From the NCBI GenBank assembly GCA_964015035.1, contig CAXHCA010000014.1, positions 1 through 64,000 on the forward strand: a DNA stretch of 64,000 nucleotides, written 5' to 3'. The translations under genes were made by a program, and so were the position numbers. The notes below the pieces were generated by a model. It saw nothing but the letters and a program-made list of their open reading frames with translations, did no database searches and was not told where the DNA came from. Shown one piece after another: positions 27,192 through 38,600 of this stretch. Source of the DNA: BQJU01 sp964015035 (lineage in GTDB: Bacteria > Bacteroidota > Bacteroidia > Chitinophagales > Saprospiraceae). The number at the start of each line of letters is the position of its first letter. Position 1 is the first letter of the stretch.

Positions 27192-28151
27192 CTACCCTTG
27201 GGCCTTGTGTTTTTTAATGGCTTCCGTCAAGCGAGGTACGACATCAAACAGGTCACCAACCACGCCATAATCGGCTGCTTTGAAGAACGGGGCTTCAGGA
27301 TCTTTATTGATCACCACGATTGTTTTTGAGTTGTTGACGCCCGCTAAGTGCTGGATTGCACCGGAAATACCCGCCGCGATATATAGATTAGGACGAATAG
27401 CTACGCCGGTTTGCCCCACGTGCTCGTGGTGCGGTCGCCAATCAGCATCCGCCACCGGGCGAGAGCAGGCAGTAGTGGCACCGAGTACTTCCGCCAATTC
27501 TTCAATAATGCCCCAGTTTTCGGGCCCCTTCATTCCCCGACCCGCAGAGACGACCAATTCTGCTTCTGGCAAAGGCACAATACCTTCCATACGCTTGACC
27601 TCTTTCACCGTTATCCGAGACGCTGGTACCTCTATACTCAATGCCTCCACCGGTGCCTCACTTCCACTTTCCTCAGGCTGGATGGAATTGCCCATTACTG
27701 ATAAGACCTTAATCTCTGATTTGATGGCCACCTCAGCGATTGCCTTACCAGAAAACACGGTCTTTTTTACTTTAAACCCACCGTCTACTGTTGGCACAGA
27801 TTTTACGCCGGGAACCGAACCGGCATCCAGGCGTGCCGCCAGGCGTCCGAGAATGGATTTACCCGTAGAGGAGTGACTCATGACCACCACTTTGGCACCC
27901 AACTGCTGTGCTGCCGTAGCAATTACCGCGGTGTATACCTGAGCATCAAATCCGTCTAGATTGCTATCTGTAATCTGATATACTTTTCCAGCACCGTACT
28001 TTCCCAATACCGCCGCATGATCAACTGTTCCGAGAACCAGAGCAGCACATTCGGTGCCCAGCACCTCTGCCGTTTTCGCACCATAGGTGACGGCTTCAAA
28101 GGCATTCTTTTTAAACTGCCCTTTTATATTTTCCGCAAATACTAATACCAT
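27192..28151 (-). CDS. etfA: Electron transfer flavoprotein alpha subunit
   Basis: The 319-residue EtfA pairs with EtfB to carry FAD and pass electrons from acyl-CoA and other dehydrogenases to the quinone pool. The C-terminal FAD-binding half shows GRGMKGPENWGIIEELAE.LGA, then SRPVADADWRPHHEHVGQTG and PNLYIAAGISGAIQHLAG, the core FAD-binding motifs. It starts 30 bp after the etfB stop, forming the etfBA operon. Downstream is rpsO with its own promoter. Confidence 0.96.
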   Translation of the reverse strand: MVLVFAENIKGQFKKNAFEAVTYGAKTAEVLGTECAALVLGTVDHAAVLGKYGAGKVYQITDSNLDGFDAQVYTAVIATAAQQLGAKVVVMSHSSTGKSILGRLAARLDAGSVPGVKSVPTVDGGFKVKKTVFSGKAIAEVAIKSEIKVLSVMGNSIQPEESGSEAPVEALSIEVPASRITVKEVKRMEGIVPLPEAELVVSAGRGMKGPENWGIIEELAEVLGATTACSRPVADADWRPHHEHVGQTGVAIRPNLYIAAGISGAIQHLAGVNNSKTIVVINKDPEAPFFKAADYGVVGDLFDVVPRLTEAIKKHKAQG

Positions 28152-28181
28152 TTTTTCTTCTTTTTGACTTTGACAAAAGGA

Positions 28182-28928
28182 TTAAATGACCTTGGCCTCC
28201 TCACTCAGCAGGCGCACCAGTTCATCCATATTTTCTGGATCAACCAACTGCACGGCCGATTTAGGTGGCGGCAATTCATAGTGCACAATCTCGGTCAAAT
28301 CTTCAGCGGCAGTAGGCTCCACCACCTTTAATGGCTTACGCTTGGCCATCATGATGCCCCGCATATTGGGAATGCGCTGTTCTGCTAATCCCTTGGCCGC
28401 ACTGATCACAAAAGGAGCTGCCACTTCTACCACTTCCTCTCCCCCTTCAATATCGCGAGAGATAGTAGCCGTATCGCCATTCATTTCCAGATGGGTGGCG
28501 TAAGAAATAAAGGGTACATCCAACAATTCTGCCACCATTGCCCCCACTTCGGAACCATTGTAATCGATGGATTCCTTACCGGTGAATACGACATCAAAAC
28601 CTTCGGCTTTGGCGTAGTTGGCAATTTGTTTAGCCACATATAGGGCACTTTGTGGCTCAGCATTGATGCGCACGGCTTCGTCGGCACCGATGGCTAATCC
28701 CTTACGGATCACTGCGTCATTGCTGGCTGGGCCAACATTGATTAACGTGACACTTTCTGCCCCCTGAGCTTCCTTTAGTTCCAAGGCGCGAACCAGGGCA
28801 TACCACTCATCGTAGGGATTCATAATAAATTGCTGTACACCGGAGGCATCAAACTCCTTTCCATCTGCGGTAAAGGCAATCTTTGCCGTGGTTTCCGGTG
28901 TTTTGGTAACACAGACCAATAATTTCAT
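28182..28928 (-). CDS. etfB: Electron transfer flavoprotein beta subunit
   Basis: The 248-residue EtfB forms the AMP-containing partner of EtfA. Motifs are MKLLVCVTKTPET (N-terminus), MNPYDEWALVRALELKE, ADEAVRI and TGKESIDYNGSEVGAMVAELL (adenine nucleotide-binding region). The C-terminal tail (PKSAVQLVDPENMDELVRLL) contains the EtfA-contacting extension. The upstream intergenic region holds the first palindromic repeat element, 35 bp before the start. Confidence 0.96.
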   Translation of the reverse strand: MKLLVCVTKTPETTAKIAFTADGKEFDASGVQQFIMNPYDEWYALVRALELKEAQGAESVTLINVGPASNDAVIRKGLAIGADEAVRINAEPQSALYVAKQIANYAKAEGFDVVFTGKESIDYNGSEVGAMVAELLDVPFISYATHLEMNGDTATISRDIEGGEEVVEVAAPFVISAAKGLAEQRIPNMRGIMMAKRKPLKVVEPTAAEDLTEIVHYELPPPKSAVQLVDPENMDELVRLLSEEAKVI

Positions 28929-28963
28929 CGAATATTGATTTTATTGATTAGTAGTTTTAATAA

Positions 28964-29135
28964 AGTACTTGTTTGGGGGCAGTCATTCGGTCCCGGTAAA
29001 ACCGGGATTCTGGAACCTCTCTTCGGCTATTTTCTCGTCCATCTCGACTGAGCCGAGATGGACCCAAAAATCAGCCTCGCGAGAACCAAAAACCTGTATC
29101 TTTCGTTTCCAAAGCACCGCCCCCAAGCAAGTACT
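28964..29135 (+). repeat. Palindromic intergenic repeat, copy 1
   Basis: This is a 172-bp element with terminal inverted repeats of 17 bp (left end 28964-28980, right end 29119-29135, 16 of 17 pairs) and a central palindrome (CATCTCG(A/G)CTGAGCCGAGATG, ~29039-29060). It aligns without gaps to copy 3 read in the opposite direction with about 27 differences in 172 positions by hand count. The two halves are also partly complementary along their length, so the transcript could fold into one long hairpin. It sits in the 322-bp divergent gap between etfB and the TPR gene. It has no coding capacity. Confidence 0.8.
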
Positions 29136-29250
29136 AGACCCGCAAATATACTATATTTACCGCGAACGGAAAACGAATTTAGCGAAAATTCGCTAACCAT
29201 AAACATTTATTTACAATTGAACATAAAAAACTATAAATCAGTTTATTAAC

Positions 29251-29583
29251 ATGAAAACACCCCGATTGATTCAACTCACCGAATTGCTAAAAGAAAGCCC
29301 AAATGAGCCTTTCATCCTCTTTGCCATAGCCAAAGAATACGAAAACATGCCCGATCATAAGCAGGCATTGCAGTTCTATTTACAGCTACAATCGGTTGAT
29401 CCCAACTATGTGGGATTGTATTACCATTTGGGAAAATTATACGAAATATTGGAGCAACCAGCTAAGGCATTTGAAACGTATACCACAGGTATGAATGTAG
29501 CGCGAAAGCAGGGAGATCAGCACGCTTTGAGTGAGTTGGCAGGGGCAAGGTTGGTGCTGGGAGATGAGGAAGATTTTGAGTAG
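29251..29583 (+). CDS. Small tetratricopeptide-repeat protein
   Basis: The 110-residue protein has no signal peptide and consists of about three TPR-type helix pairs: FILFAIAKEYEN...QALQFYLQLQSVDP, then YVGLYYHLGKLYEILEQPAKAFETYTTGMNVA, then a third helix DQHALSELAGARLVL. Such a protein would act as a cytoplasmic binding partner; its target is unknown. It starts 116 bp downstream of repeat copy 1 and 235 bp ahead of the first giant adhesin gene. Confidence 0.85.
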   Translation: MKTPRLIQLTELLKESPNEPFILFAIAKEYENMPDHKQALQFYLQLQSVDPNYVGLYYHLGKLYEILEQPAKAFETYTTGMNVARKQGDQHALSELAGARLVLGDEEDFE

Positions 29584-29664
29584 GAGTTTCTTCAAAAATA
29601 CCCCTACCTACTTTTGTTGCTGCACTTTTATGCTGTAAAAAAGGCTACATTTCTCAGTTTTCAA

Positions 29665-29672
29665 TATCTTTG
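29665..29672 (+). promoter_or_regulatory. -7 promoter element upstream of the 792-residue adhesin
   Basis: TATCTTTG matches TAnnTTTG exactly. It lies 147 bp before the adhesin ATG at 29819, leaving a long leader. No clear TTG at -33 was found. Confidence 0.4.
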
Positions 29673-29818
29673 CCTAACTATCTCCTATTGGTTCGCGCCT
29701 TGGCAGTGATGCGTAACATCTTTTTATTGGATAAAAACACGCACCCTGGCACTTGACCCATTTCCTATCTGTCTCATGAATGTAGGACGCACTTTGGGTT
29801 AACCTTAAAGATTACATT

Positions 29819-32197
29819 ATGACAAAGTTTATCTCGACTGTTCTGGTCATGGCCATTTTTTGCACCACCATGACCTTTGGAACCAACCCTACTGTCCCCA
29901 TCACCCTCAGCTGTAATACTACTGTTGATGCGGGTGAAGACTTAACGGCCTGTAGTGCCGGGAGCACAGTGGACTTGGAAGCCATGATCACGGGTACCTA
30001 TTTTGACATTGAATGGTCGCCTGCCACTGGATTGAGCAATGTGCAAAGTGCAACACCAACCGCAACCATTAATGCGACTACTACCTATACGGTGACGGTG
30101 CAAAGCTACAATACCGAAAACCTGATCTTCAATGGTGACTTTAGCCAGGGAGATACCGGGTTTACCAGTGATTATATATATGGCACCGGTGGGCCAGTAG
30201 GATTACTCACCAGCGAAGGCCAGTATGCGATAGATGACAATCCAGGAGATACCCACAACCAATTTGTCGATTGTAATGACCATAGCCCCGGTACGGGAAA
30301 TATGATGATCGTTAATGCCTCCGGAGAACCGGATAATCTGTGGTGCCAGGAAATCACCGTTTCGCCCAATACCAATTATGATTTCAGTGCCTGGGTAACT
30401 TCCGTGGTGAGTCAAAATCCTGCCCAATTGCAGTTTTCCATCAATGGCGGTTTGTTGGGTCAAGTTTTTAACGCCTCTAGTGCTACCTGCAGTTGGAGTC
30501 AGTTTTCCGCTCAGTGGAACTCCACCAATAATACCACGGCAGAAATCTGCATTGTCAACGTTAACTCTACCCCCAGCGGTAATGACTTTGCGTTGGACGA
30601 TATTACCTTTCGGGAAATTTGTGAGGCTACCGATGAAATTACGGTGACCCTGGCAGAACTAGATGCTACTTTCACCGCACCCACGGAGTTTTGTGAAAAC
30701 GAATCGACGGTAGATCCAAATAGTTGGTTAGCTGCGAGTGCTACATCTGGCGGTATCTGGACGTTGGATGGTGATGCCTTCACTAATTTTGACCCGGCTA
30801 CATTCGCGGAGGGTTTGCACCAAATCGTTTACACGGTAAGCGAAGGCACCTGCTCTACCGATGAGAGCCAATTGATCACCATCAATGCCGCGCCAAATGC
30901 CGGAATGGTGACTGCTACCCCAATGCAATGCAGCGGAGAAGCACTCATTTACAATCTCCCGGACCTGATAGCCGGAGCGGATGCCGGCGGTGTCTGGACA
31001 GAAATCTCAGATGTACCTTCCACCGGTGGGGCCTTTGATGCCGCAAATGCCTCTTTTAATTCCGACGGACAAATTGCCGGCACTTATCGTTTTCAATACA
31101 GCATCTCCAGCACTGTTTGCCCTGATGCGACTACCGTAGCGGAAATCATCATCGAACCGACTCCCGTAGCCGATGCGGGGGAAGACATTGCCCTCAACTG
31201 TGATGCCGCACTCGCCACCTTGGGTAGTGACAACAGCTCTACCGGAGTGGATTTCCAATACAATTGGGTATTGCCAGATGGCAGTTCCTCTCCTTCCGCC
31301 CTGCCGTTCTTGGAAACGGACCAGGAAGGGATCTATTTACTGGAGGTCACCAATACAATTAATGGCTGTAGCAGCAATGATGAAGTGGAAGTGACCGTCA
31401 ACATTTCCAGTATCAGTGCCCAGGCCAGTGTATCGCCGCTTAGTTGTGGAAATGAAACAGGCGGAGCCATTACAGTAGAAACGGTCAGCGGTGGCATGGA
31501 ACCCTATTTGTACTCATTGGACGAAGGTCCGTTTATGGCTGCGCCAACCTTTGGCAATCTAAGTGCCGGCCAGTACACGTTGACGGTCATGGATGCCAAT
31601 GGTTGTGATACGACTTTAAACCTTTCCATCGATGCTCCGGCGGATCTTACCGTCATGTTGGGCCACAACCTGTCCGGTAATCCACCTACGATTGCGCTTG
31701 GTGAAACAGTTACTTTAGATGTATTGCTCAATATCCCTCCCGAACAAATTGACACGATTCGTTGGACCCCAGAAATTCCAGATTGTGGCGATTGTCTAAA
31801 AGTCAATCTTACCCCAACTGAAACCGAAACCTATGAGGTCAATGTAATTGATGTCAACGGATGTAGCTCCACTGCCGAAATCACTATTTTTGTAAACAGA
31901 GCTTTCCGGATTTATGCCCCCAATGCCATCTCTCCTAATGAGGATGGGGTCAATGATGTCTTTTTTATTTACGCAGGCAACGAAGTTGAGCAAATCCAGG
32001 ACTTAAAGATATTGGACCGTTGGGGCAATCTGATTTTTGAGCGCTCCGCTGTCCAACCCAATGACCCAACAGTGGGCTGGGATGGCAAAGTCAAAGGTAA
32101 ACTAGTCAATAGCGGTGTCTACGTTTTTTTCGCGGAGATCCTAATGAAAGATGGGACATCCATTGTTGAAAAAGGCGCTATCAATGTGGTTTATTAA
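29819..32197 (+). CDS. T9SS type B surface protein with jelly-roll (CBM-like) module
   Basis: This 792-residue secreted protein has a signal peptide at ~1-21. A short PKD-like segment is followed by a ~170-residue lectin/carbohydrate-binding-like module (~100-268: NLIFNGDFSQGDTGF ... NTNYDFSAWVTSV ... GNDFALDDITF), typical of CBM4/9-like jelly rolls. Then come two Cys-rich ~80-residue Ig/PKD-like segments (GGIWTLDG, GGVWTEIS), a PKD-like repeat (~450) and an SprB-like repeat (~540-610). The type B C-terminal domain is ~697-792 (PNAISPNEDGVNDVFFIY ... LDRWGNLIFE ... WDG). It is exported by the T9SS. It is a shorter paralogue of the next gene, sharing the N-terminal module. It begins the four-gene adhesin cluster. 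Confidence 0.9.
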   Translation: MTKFISTVLVMAIFCTTMTFGTNPTVPITLSCNTTVDAGEDLTACSAGSTVDLEAMITGTYFDIEWSPATGLSNVQSATPTATINATTTYTVTVQSYNTENLIFNGDFSQGDTGFTSDYIYGTGGPVGLLTSEGQYAIDDNPGDTHNQFVDCNDHSPGTGNMMIVNASGEPDNLWCQEITVSPNTNYDFSAWVTSVVSQNPAQLQFSINGGLLGQVFNASSATCSWSQFSAQWNSTNNTTAEICIVNVNSTPSGNDFALDDITFREICEATDEITVTLAELDATFTAPTEFCENESTVDPNSWLAASATSGGIWTLDGDAFTNFDPATFAEGLHQIVYTVSEGTCSTDESQLITINAAPNAGMVTATPMQCSGEALIYNLPDLIAGADAGGVWTEISDVPSTGGAFDAANASFNSDGQIAGTYRFQYSISSTVCPDATTVAEIIIEPTPVADAGEDIALNCDAALATLGSDNSSTGVDFQYNWVLPDGSSSPSALPFLETDQEGIYLLEVTNTINGCSSNDEVEVTVNISSISAQASVSPLSCGNETGGAITVETVSGGMEPYLYSLDEGPFMAAPTFGNLSAGQYTLTVMDANGCDTTLNLSIDAPADLTVMLGHNLSGNPPTIALGETVTLDVLLNIPPEQIDTIRWTPEIPDCGDCLKVNLTPTETETYEVNVIDVNGCSSTAEITIFVNRAFRIYAPNAISPNEDGVNDVFFIYAGNEVEQIQDLKILDRWGNLIFERSAVQPNDPTVGWDGKVKGKLVNSGVYVFFAEILMKDGTSIVEKGAINVVY

Positions 32198-32255
32198 TAA
32201 ATCGACGTGTCGGCCTGGGAAATTTATTCTTGAACAATTCTGTATTTTTTTGACC

Positions 32256-32285
32256 AGTGCCAATACAGGCTTGGTGCTTTTTATT
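32256..32285 (+). terminator. Probable terminator of the 792-residue adhesin gene
   Basis: AGTGCCAA (32256-32263... with loop TACAGGC) pairs with TTGGTGCT including two G-T pairs, and is followed by TTTTTATTAATTTT. It lies ~60 bp past the stop codon. Confidence 0.55.
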
Positions 32286-32298
32286 AATTTTATCCCCT

Positions 32299-32492
32299 AA
32301 GAGCATGTTTGGAGGTCGGATTTGCTGGCGAAAAGCATCATTTTTTTGGTAAACCAAGGCGTTTTTTGAAATGCATCTCGGCTCAGCCGAGATGGACGAA
32401 AAAATAGCCGAAGTGAGGTTCCAAAACCTGTGATTTGCAGCCTGAATAGCTTGCCCGAATATACTTCAGGGATTACCTCCAAACAAGCACTT
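32299..32492 (-). repeat. Palindromic intergenic repeat, copy 2
   Basis: This 194-bp element has ends AAGAGCATGTTTGGAGGT and the complement of AAGTGCTTGTTTGGAGGT. On the minus strand its centre reads GGAACCTCACTTCGGCTATTTT followed by the CATCTCGGCT palindrome arm, the same core as copies 1, 3 and 4. The outer thirds are more diverged and ~22 bp longer than in copies 1 and 3. It occupies most of the 444-bp gap (32198-32641) before the 2071-residue adhesin gene. Confidence 0.75.
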
Positions 32493-32641
32493 AACCTCAA
32501 AGGGCTGTTGGGTACAGAGATTTGCATAATCTTTCTAGAATTTCCCCCATTCTAGCAAACAGGCATAAAAGAAAAGCCCCTAAATGCACTAAGCATTAAT
32601 TCCTCCCAAAGCATCGATACTTGCTAACACTTAACAGATTT

Positions 32642-35600
32642 ATGAGCATGTTCAAATACGTACTAATCCCAGTTACAATTCTATTGATGTCCACTTTTTC
32701 GACAAAAGAACATCAGCCTGATGTATCGGAGGAAAAAATAATGGCTTGCAATATTGATGTCACGGCAAGTGCTAATCCAATGGTCTTGTGTGAACCCGGT
32801 CAGGTTTTTCTGAATGCCAATATTTCCGGAGTTGCCAATGAAATATTGTGGACTCCTTCCAATTTGGTGAATATTCCAACGGCTAGCTCCACCTCTGCCT
32901 TTGTACAGACTACCACCACCTTTACGGTGACGGTGACCACACTTGATGACGTCAACCTCATTACCAATGGCGACTTCAATGCCGGGTTCAGCAATTTCAC
33001 CAGTGACTATATACCTGGAACGGGCGGTGCTTTTGGGCTATTGAGTAATGAAGGAGAATATGCGGTATCCACCAATCCCAGCTTGACCCACACCAATTTT
33101 GCCAGTTGTGGTGATCACACCGGAGGAGGCAATATGATGGTGGTCAACGGAGCAGGCACCGCCAATCAGAACGTATTGTGCCAAACAGTAAACGTCACTC
33201 CTTTTACCGATTATGCCTTTAGTGCCTGGGTCATGTCAGTGATTTCTGAAGCTCCCGCACAATTACAATTTTCTGTAAATGGAGCTTTGTTGGGAAATAT
33301 TTTCACAGCCCCATCGGCCACCTGTGTTTGGTCCAATTTTTTCCAGGAATGGAATTCAGGCCCCAACAACTCTGTGGAAATCTGTATGGTAAACCAAAAT
33401 ACAGCAGCAAGTGGTAATGACTTTGCCGTAGATGACTTATTTTTTGGAGAAATTTGCGAAGCAATGGACCAGGTAACGGTGATTGTACAACCCACCGATG
33501 CCAGCTGGACACCCCCCACTGGGTTGTGTCCAAATTCGCCTCCTTTTGACCTGAGCTCCTTACTGGACCCCGGCGCTACTCCGGGTGGTTTTTGGACCAT
33601 CAATAACTTTCCGGCTACTTTTTTTGATCCTTTATTATTGGGTCCAGGTGCACACCAAGTAACGTATACCGTAGGTACGGCCCCGTGTGTCACTATGGAA
33701 ACAGATTTCATCATTATCGATCCGTTACCCAATCCGGATTGGGCCCTGCAAGAAGAATTATGTACCGGATCCGCTCCATTTTTACTAAATGACTTACTCA
33801 CCCCAAATGCCACGCCGGGAGGCACCTGGACCGTGAACGGCCAGATTGCGACTTTTCTTTCTCCCTCTGACTTAGGACCTGGTTTTCATACCTTGGTCTA
33901 TTCGGTCGGGACACCTCCCTGTGTGTCTACCTTGGAGCAACAAATAGAAATTACAGCACCACCTTTAGCTGATTGGACACCTCCAGCTCCATTGTGTATC
34001 CAGGATGGCCCTTTCAATCTCAATAACTTACTCACCCCTGAAGCAGAACCAGGTGGGTTCTGGACCATCAATGGGACCATTGATGCGACCTTCAATCCAA
34101 CGGTTTTGGGCGTAGGCACCCACAGTGTAACCTATCAGGTAGGAGATTTTCCCTGCGACGCCAGTGTCACCTTTCCCATTATTGTTAACGAAGGTCCAGA
34201 AGCTCCAATTTTGAATTGCGAGCAAGTCAGTAGCAACTCCGTGACGATCGCGTGGGATGACGTACCCGGAGCGACGAACTATGTTGTTGAAGTGATCAGT
34301 GGTCAAGCAGGCACCATCAACGGAAACACCATCACCGTGGGCAATTTACCATCCAATGATATAGTAGAAGTGGTGGTTACCGCCGAGGATGCAACTGGTT
34401 GTGTAGGCACCCCCGACACCATCAGTTGTCAGGCCGTCAGTTGCTCTGCTCCCGACGTGATCATCTCCATGGTAGATAGCATTTGTTATGATTCAAGTTT
34501 GCAAACCATCGCACTAGAGGTGATGGTCAATCCAATTGGAGGTGAAGGCGAGTGGAATGGACCCGGCATCATTGATTCTATTGCTGGCATTTTTGATCCG
34601 GTTATCGCCGATACAGGATTACATTTGATCACCTATGCCTATACTTTTGATGGGTGTACAACCACAGATTCATTAAATATTTTCATCTCTTCCCCACCAA
34701 TAGCTGATTTTCTACTCCCAGAATTGATCTGTAGCAGAGATACCATTGAAGTAGTTTTCACCGGTAGTGCCGGTCCCAATGCGATCTATTCCTGGGATTT
34801 TGATGGTGCTACGGTGATTGAAGGCACGGCCGAAGGGCCTTACCAGGTACAATGGGAAATGGGAGGCATGAAGGAAGTTACCCTAATTGTGGAAGAGCCT
34901 GGATGCTTGGCGGATACGATCAGCTATACAACGCAAGTAGATACCCCCATTGAACCTCCTATGGTAGAATGTGACCCTACCCTATCTACCATTACCTTCA
35001 CCTGGAATGATGTAGACAATGTGCTGGCCTATATTATAAGTGTGCTCAATGGCCCCTTAGGGACGATAACCTCCGATACGAGCTACCTGGTTGACAACCT
35101 AAACCCCGAGCAAGAAATTGGACTCCGCATGTTACTGATCAGTAACAATGGCTGTCCTGATAGTTTAATTTTTCCCTTGTGCGAAACGATTGCCTGCCCT
35201 GGAGGTCCTGTAATCAATGACCTTCCTCCACTTTGTAATGGCAACGTTGGGGACACCCTCCAGCTGAGTTATGGCTTCCCCGATAGTATAGAAGTAGTGG
35301 GCAATACCATCATCTGGTCTGGTAATGGTGTGATCGATACCCTTGCCGGTACCTTTGTGGTGGATAGCAGCATGTTTGATCAGGAAAATGAAATCTATCT
35401 CTGGTTTTACAATGGCTTCTGTAGTTATCGTGACACCTTGACTTTCAGTATACTTCCTGAATTATCGGTCGACTTTAGCCTGCCGGATACCACTTGCTTA
35501 AATGATACGGTGCAGGTGAGTTTTGCCGGAGGAATAGCACCGACCACTGTGTACAACTGGGATTTTGGATCAGCCACTGTTCTTAGCGGTAGCGGCCCAG

Positions 35601-38600
35601 GTCCATATCAACTTATATGGGATACCCCTGGCACACAAAGCGTTTCCCTACAAATCAGCGACGGTGATTGTAGTTCGCCGATTTTGAATAAAGACATTGT
35701 GCTAGAAACACCAGTTGACACTCCAGCAATCAGCTGTACTTCCGACTTCACCAGCATCTTATTCGAATGGAATAATGTGGCCGGATCAGCCGGATTCCAG
35801 GTGAATGTTTTGCAAGGTCCTCCCGGCCAATTGATTACTCCAACCAGCTATTTAGTGGACAATTTGATTCCGGGGCAAACAGTAGACATTGAATTGCAGG
35901 TAGAAAGTGGCAATAGCTGCCCCAATAGCTTGGCAACACTCAGTTGTTCAACCCCGAGTTGTCCAGATATTAGCATTGACCTGGAAGAAATCCCTCCCAT
36001 TTGCTACAGCGGAACCGACACCATTGATCTCAGTTGGAGCATCATCGGTGATACAATGGGCGGTACATTGGTTTTCACAGGAGAAAATCTTTTGGACACC
36101 CTAAATGGCGTATTTTTAATTGACAGCAGTCGAATTGGGCAAATCACGACCTTATTTCTGAATTTCAGCAATGGCCCTTGCCAATATTCTGATAGCATCG
36201 ATATTGAAATTCTTCCCACACCTGTAGCCGCTTTTGACCTGATGGAAAACGTCTGCGTGGGAACCTCCGACACATTATTCTTCACAGGAGCAGCCGGCCC
36301 CAATGCCAATTTTACCTGGGATTTTGCTGGCCAACCGTTCCTGCCAGGTAATGGCGCAGGACCTCATGTCATCACCTGGGATACGCCGGGTACTTATACG
36401 ATTCGCCTGAATATTGACGAAAATGGTTGTCCCTCCAATGAATTTACAAAAACAGTCGTCGTCAAGGCTTCCTTGCCAGAGCCGACAATCAGCTGCTCTT
36501 CTGATAATACGACCATCAGCATTGATTGGACCGATATCAATTTGGCATCCGGATATTATTTAGCCATGCCTATTGGACTGGAAACCACCTGGCTTTCCGA
36601 TACCAGTTTGGTCATTCAAAATCTCTTGCCGGGCACCAGTCTCGACTTTAGTCTTACCGTTATTGACACCACGGCCTGTCCCGATCAAATCTATGATTTC
36701 ACCTGTGAGACCTTGTCCTGCCCGGAAATTAGCCTCGACTGGAATGCAACCAGCCCAATTTGCCAGGGAGATACCACTTGGGTAACCTTCTCTGTGGATG
36801 GACCGGCAAGTGGCCCTTATGACCTCACGATCAATGATGGCCAAGCCGACGCCCAATACACCGGATTGATGGATGGTAGCACTTTGCCCTTTATTCCAGG
36901 AAGCACCACTACCCTATCCGTCGTAGCAATCGTTAATACAGCCTTACCCGCTTGCCAGATTCCATTACCAGGTGATTTAACCATTGTGGTCAATGAACCA
37001 GTTGATGCCGGTACTGCGCTGCCCGCCCTGGAAATGTGTAGTGGTACAAATTCTATCATTAATCTAATTGACCAAATACAAGGTGCTGACGCAAATGGTA
37101 TTTGGGTAGAAACTTCTTCTTCGCCTACCACAGCTGGCGCTTTTGACGCAGGAGCTGGTACCTTGAGTGTTGCCCCCCTTTTACCAGGAAATTACACCTT
37201 CGAATACCGACTTTCCGGTATCGCCCCCTGTGCTGATGACACCACTAGTATTGAGATCATTATTCATCCTACTCCGGAAATGACCTGGGAAGCAGAGAGT
37301 CCCATCTGTCAGGGCGAGACCAGTACGATTACGCTAACTTTCTCTGAACCGACTAGCGGCCCATTTGATGTTTTAATTAACGATGGGAACATCGATACCT
37401 TATATACAAATTTGAATGACGGTAGTACCATTACGGTATCTCCGGCCAACACCACAACACTTAGCATTGTCAACATTGGTGATAGTCCTGTCACTGGGTG
37501 TGCCGTGATTGCGCCAGCGCCAATCGACATCACCGTCAACCAACCCGTTGATGCGGGGACCCCCTCCGCCGCTTTCGAATGGTGTAGCGGTTTGGATACG
37601 CTAATTGATCTTGCCGACCTGTTACAAGGCAGTACGCCAGGTGGAATATGGGAAGAAACCTCTGATACTCCTTCGCCAACGGGCGCCTTTAACGCCAGTT
37701 TGGGCACCTTCCGGCCTGGCACTAGCCCTGCGGGAACCTACCGCTTCAACTATCGCATTACGGCAGCGGAGCCTTGCCCCAATTCTTCGGCAGAAGTGAC
37801 CGTGATCATTCATCCAACACCGATCGCGGATGCAGGTCAGGATCTTACACTAGATTGTTTGTTTAATACCGGTAGTATTGGAGGAAGTGCAACCACGGTG
37901 GGACCAGCCATCGTGTACGAATGGACAATGGATGATAATGGCAACATACTCGACCGGACCAGAGCAATTACAGATGTTAACATGCCTGGCAGCTATCTCT
38001 TGACGGTCATAGATACCCTGACCGGATGTAGGAGCAATGATGAAGTCATTGTAAACAACGACATTGCCTTTTTACTACCAGATATCAGCATCTCCAATAT
38101 CAGCTGTTTCCAAGCTAATGATGGCCTCATCAACATTACAGCAGTAAATGGAGGCACTCCTCCTTACAGCTACTTTCTCAATGAAACCTCTATGGGCAGC
38201 CAGTCCTTTTTTGGGCAGTTATCACCAGGCACCTATGACATTAGAATTGTAGATAGCGAAGGCTGTGAGGTAACGCTAAACTTTGACCTAGACGAACCGG
38301 ACCAGCTTGATGTTCAGCTCATTACCAACATTGAAGGTGTTGAAAACATCATTCAATTGGGCGATGAAATCATACTCAGCGCGCTGGTTAATGTTCCTAT
38401 TGAACGGATCGATACCATTTTGTGGCAACCAGACTCATTGAATACAAAAATCCCGGAAGAATTGGTATTAAGTCCCCAATACACCAGCACTTTTGGCGTG
38501 ACCGTCATTGACACCAGTGGCTGTACGGCATCCGACCAACTCACCGTTTACGTACGTAGAGATCGAGATGTCTACATTCCCAATACCTTTTCCCCCAACA

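Noticed and set aside
27280..27876. 198-codon frame on the plus strand over etfA
   Set aside because: Antisense to etfA, which has all FAD-binding motifs; no independent support.
28964..29135. Insertion sequence with transposase
   Set aside because: The element is too short for a transposase and no part of one is visible nearby.
32297..32527. 76-codon frame on the minus strand over repeat copy 2
   Set aside because: It crosses the palindromic element and is not kept in copies 1 and 3.
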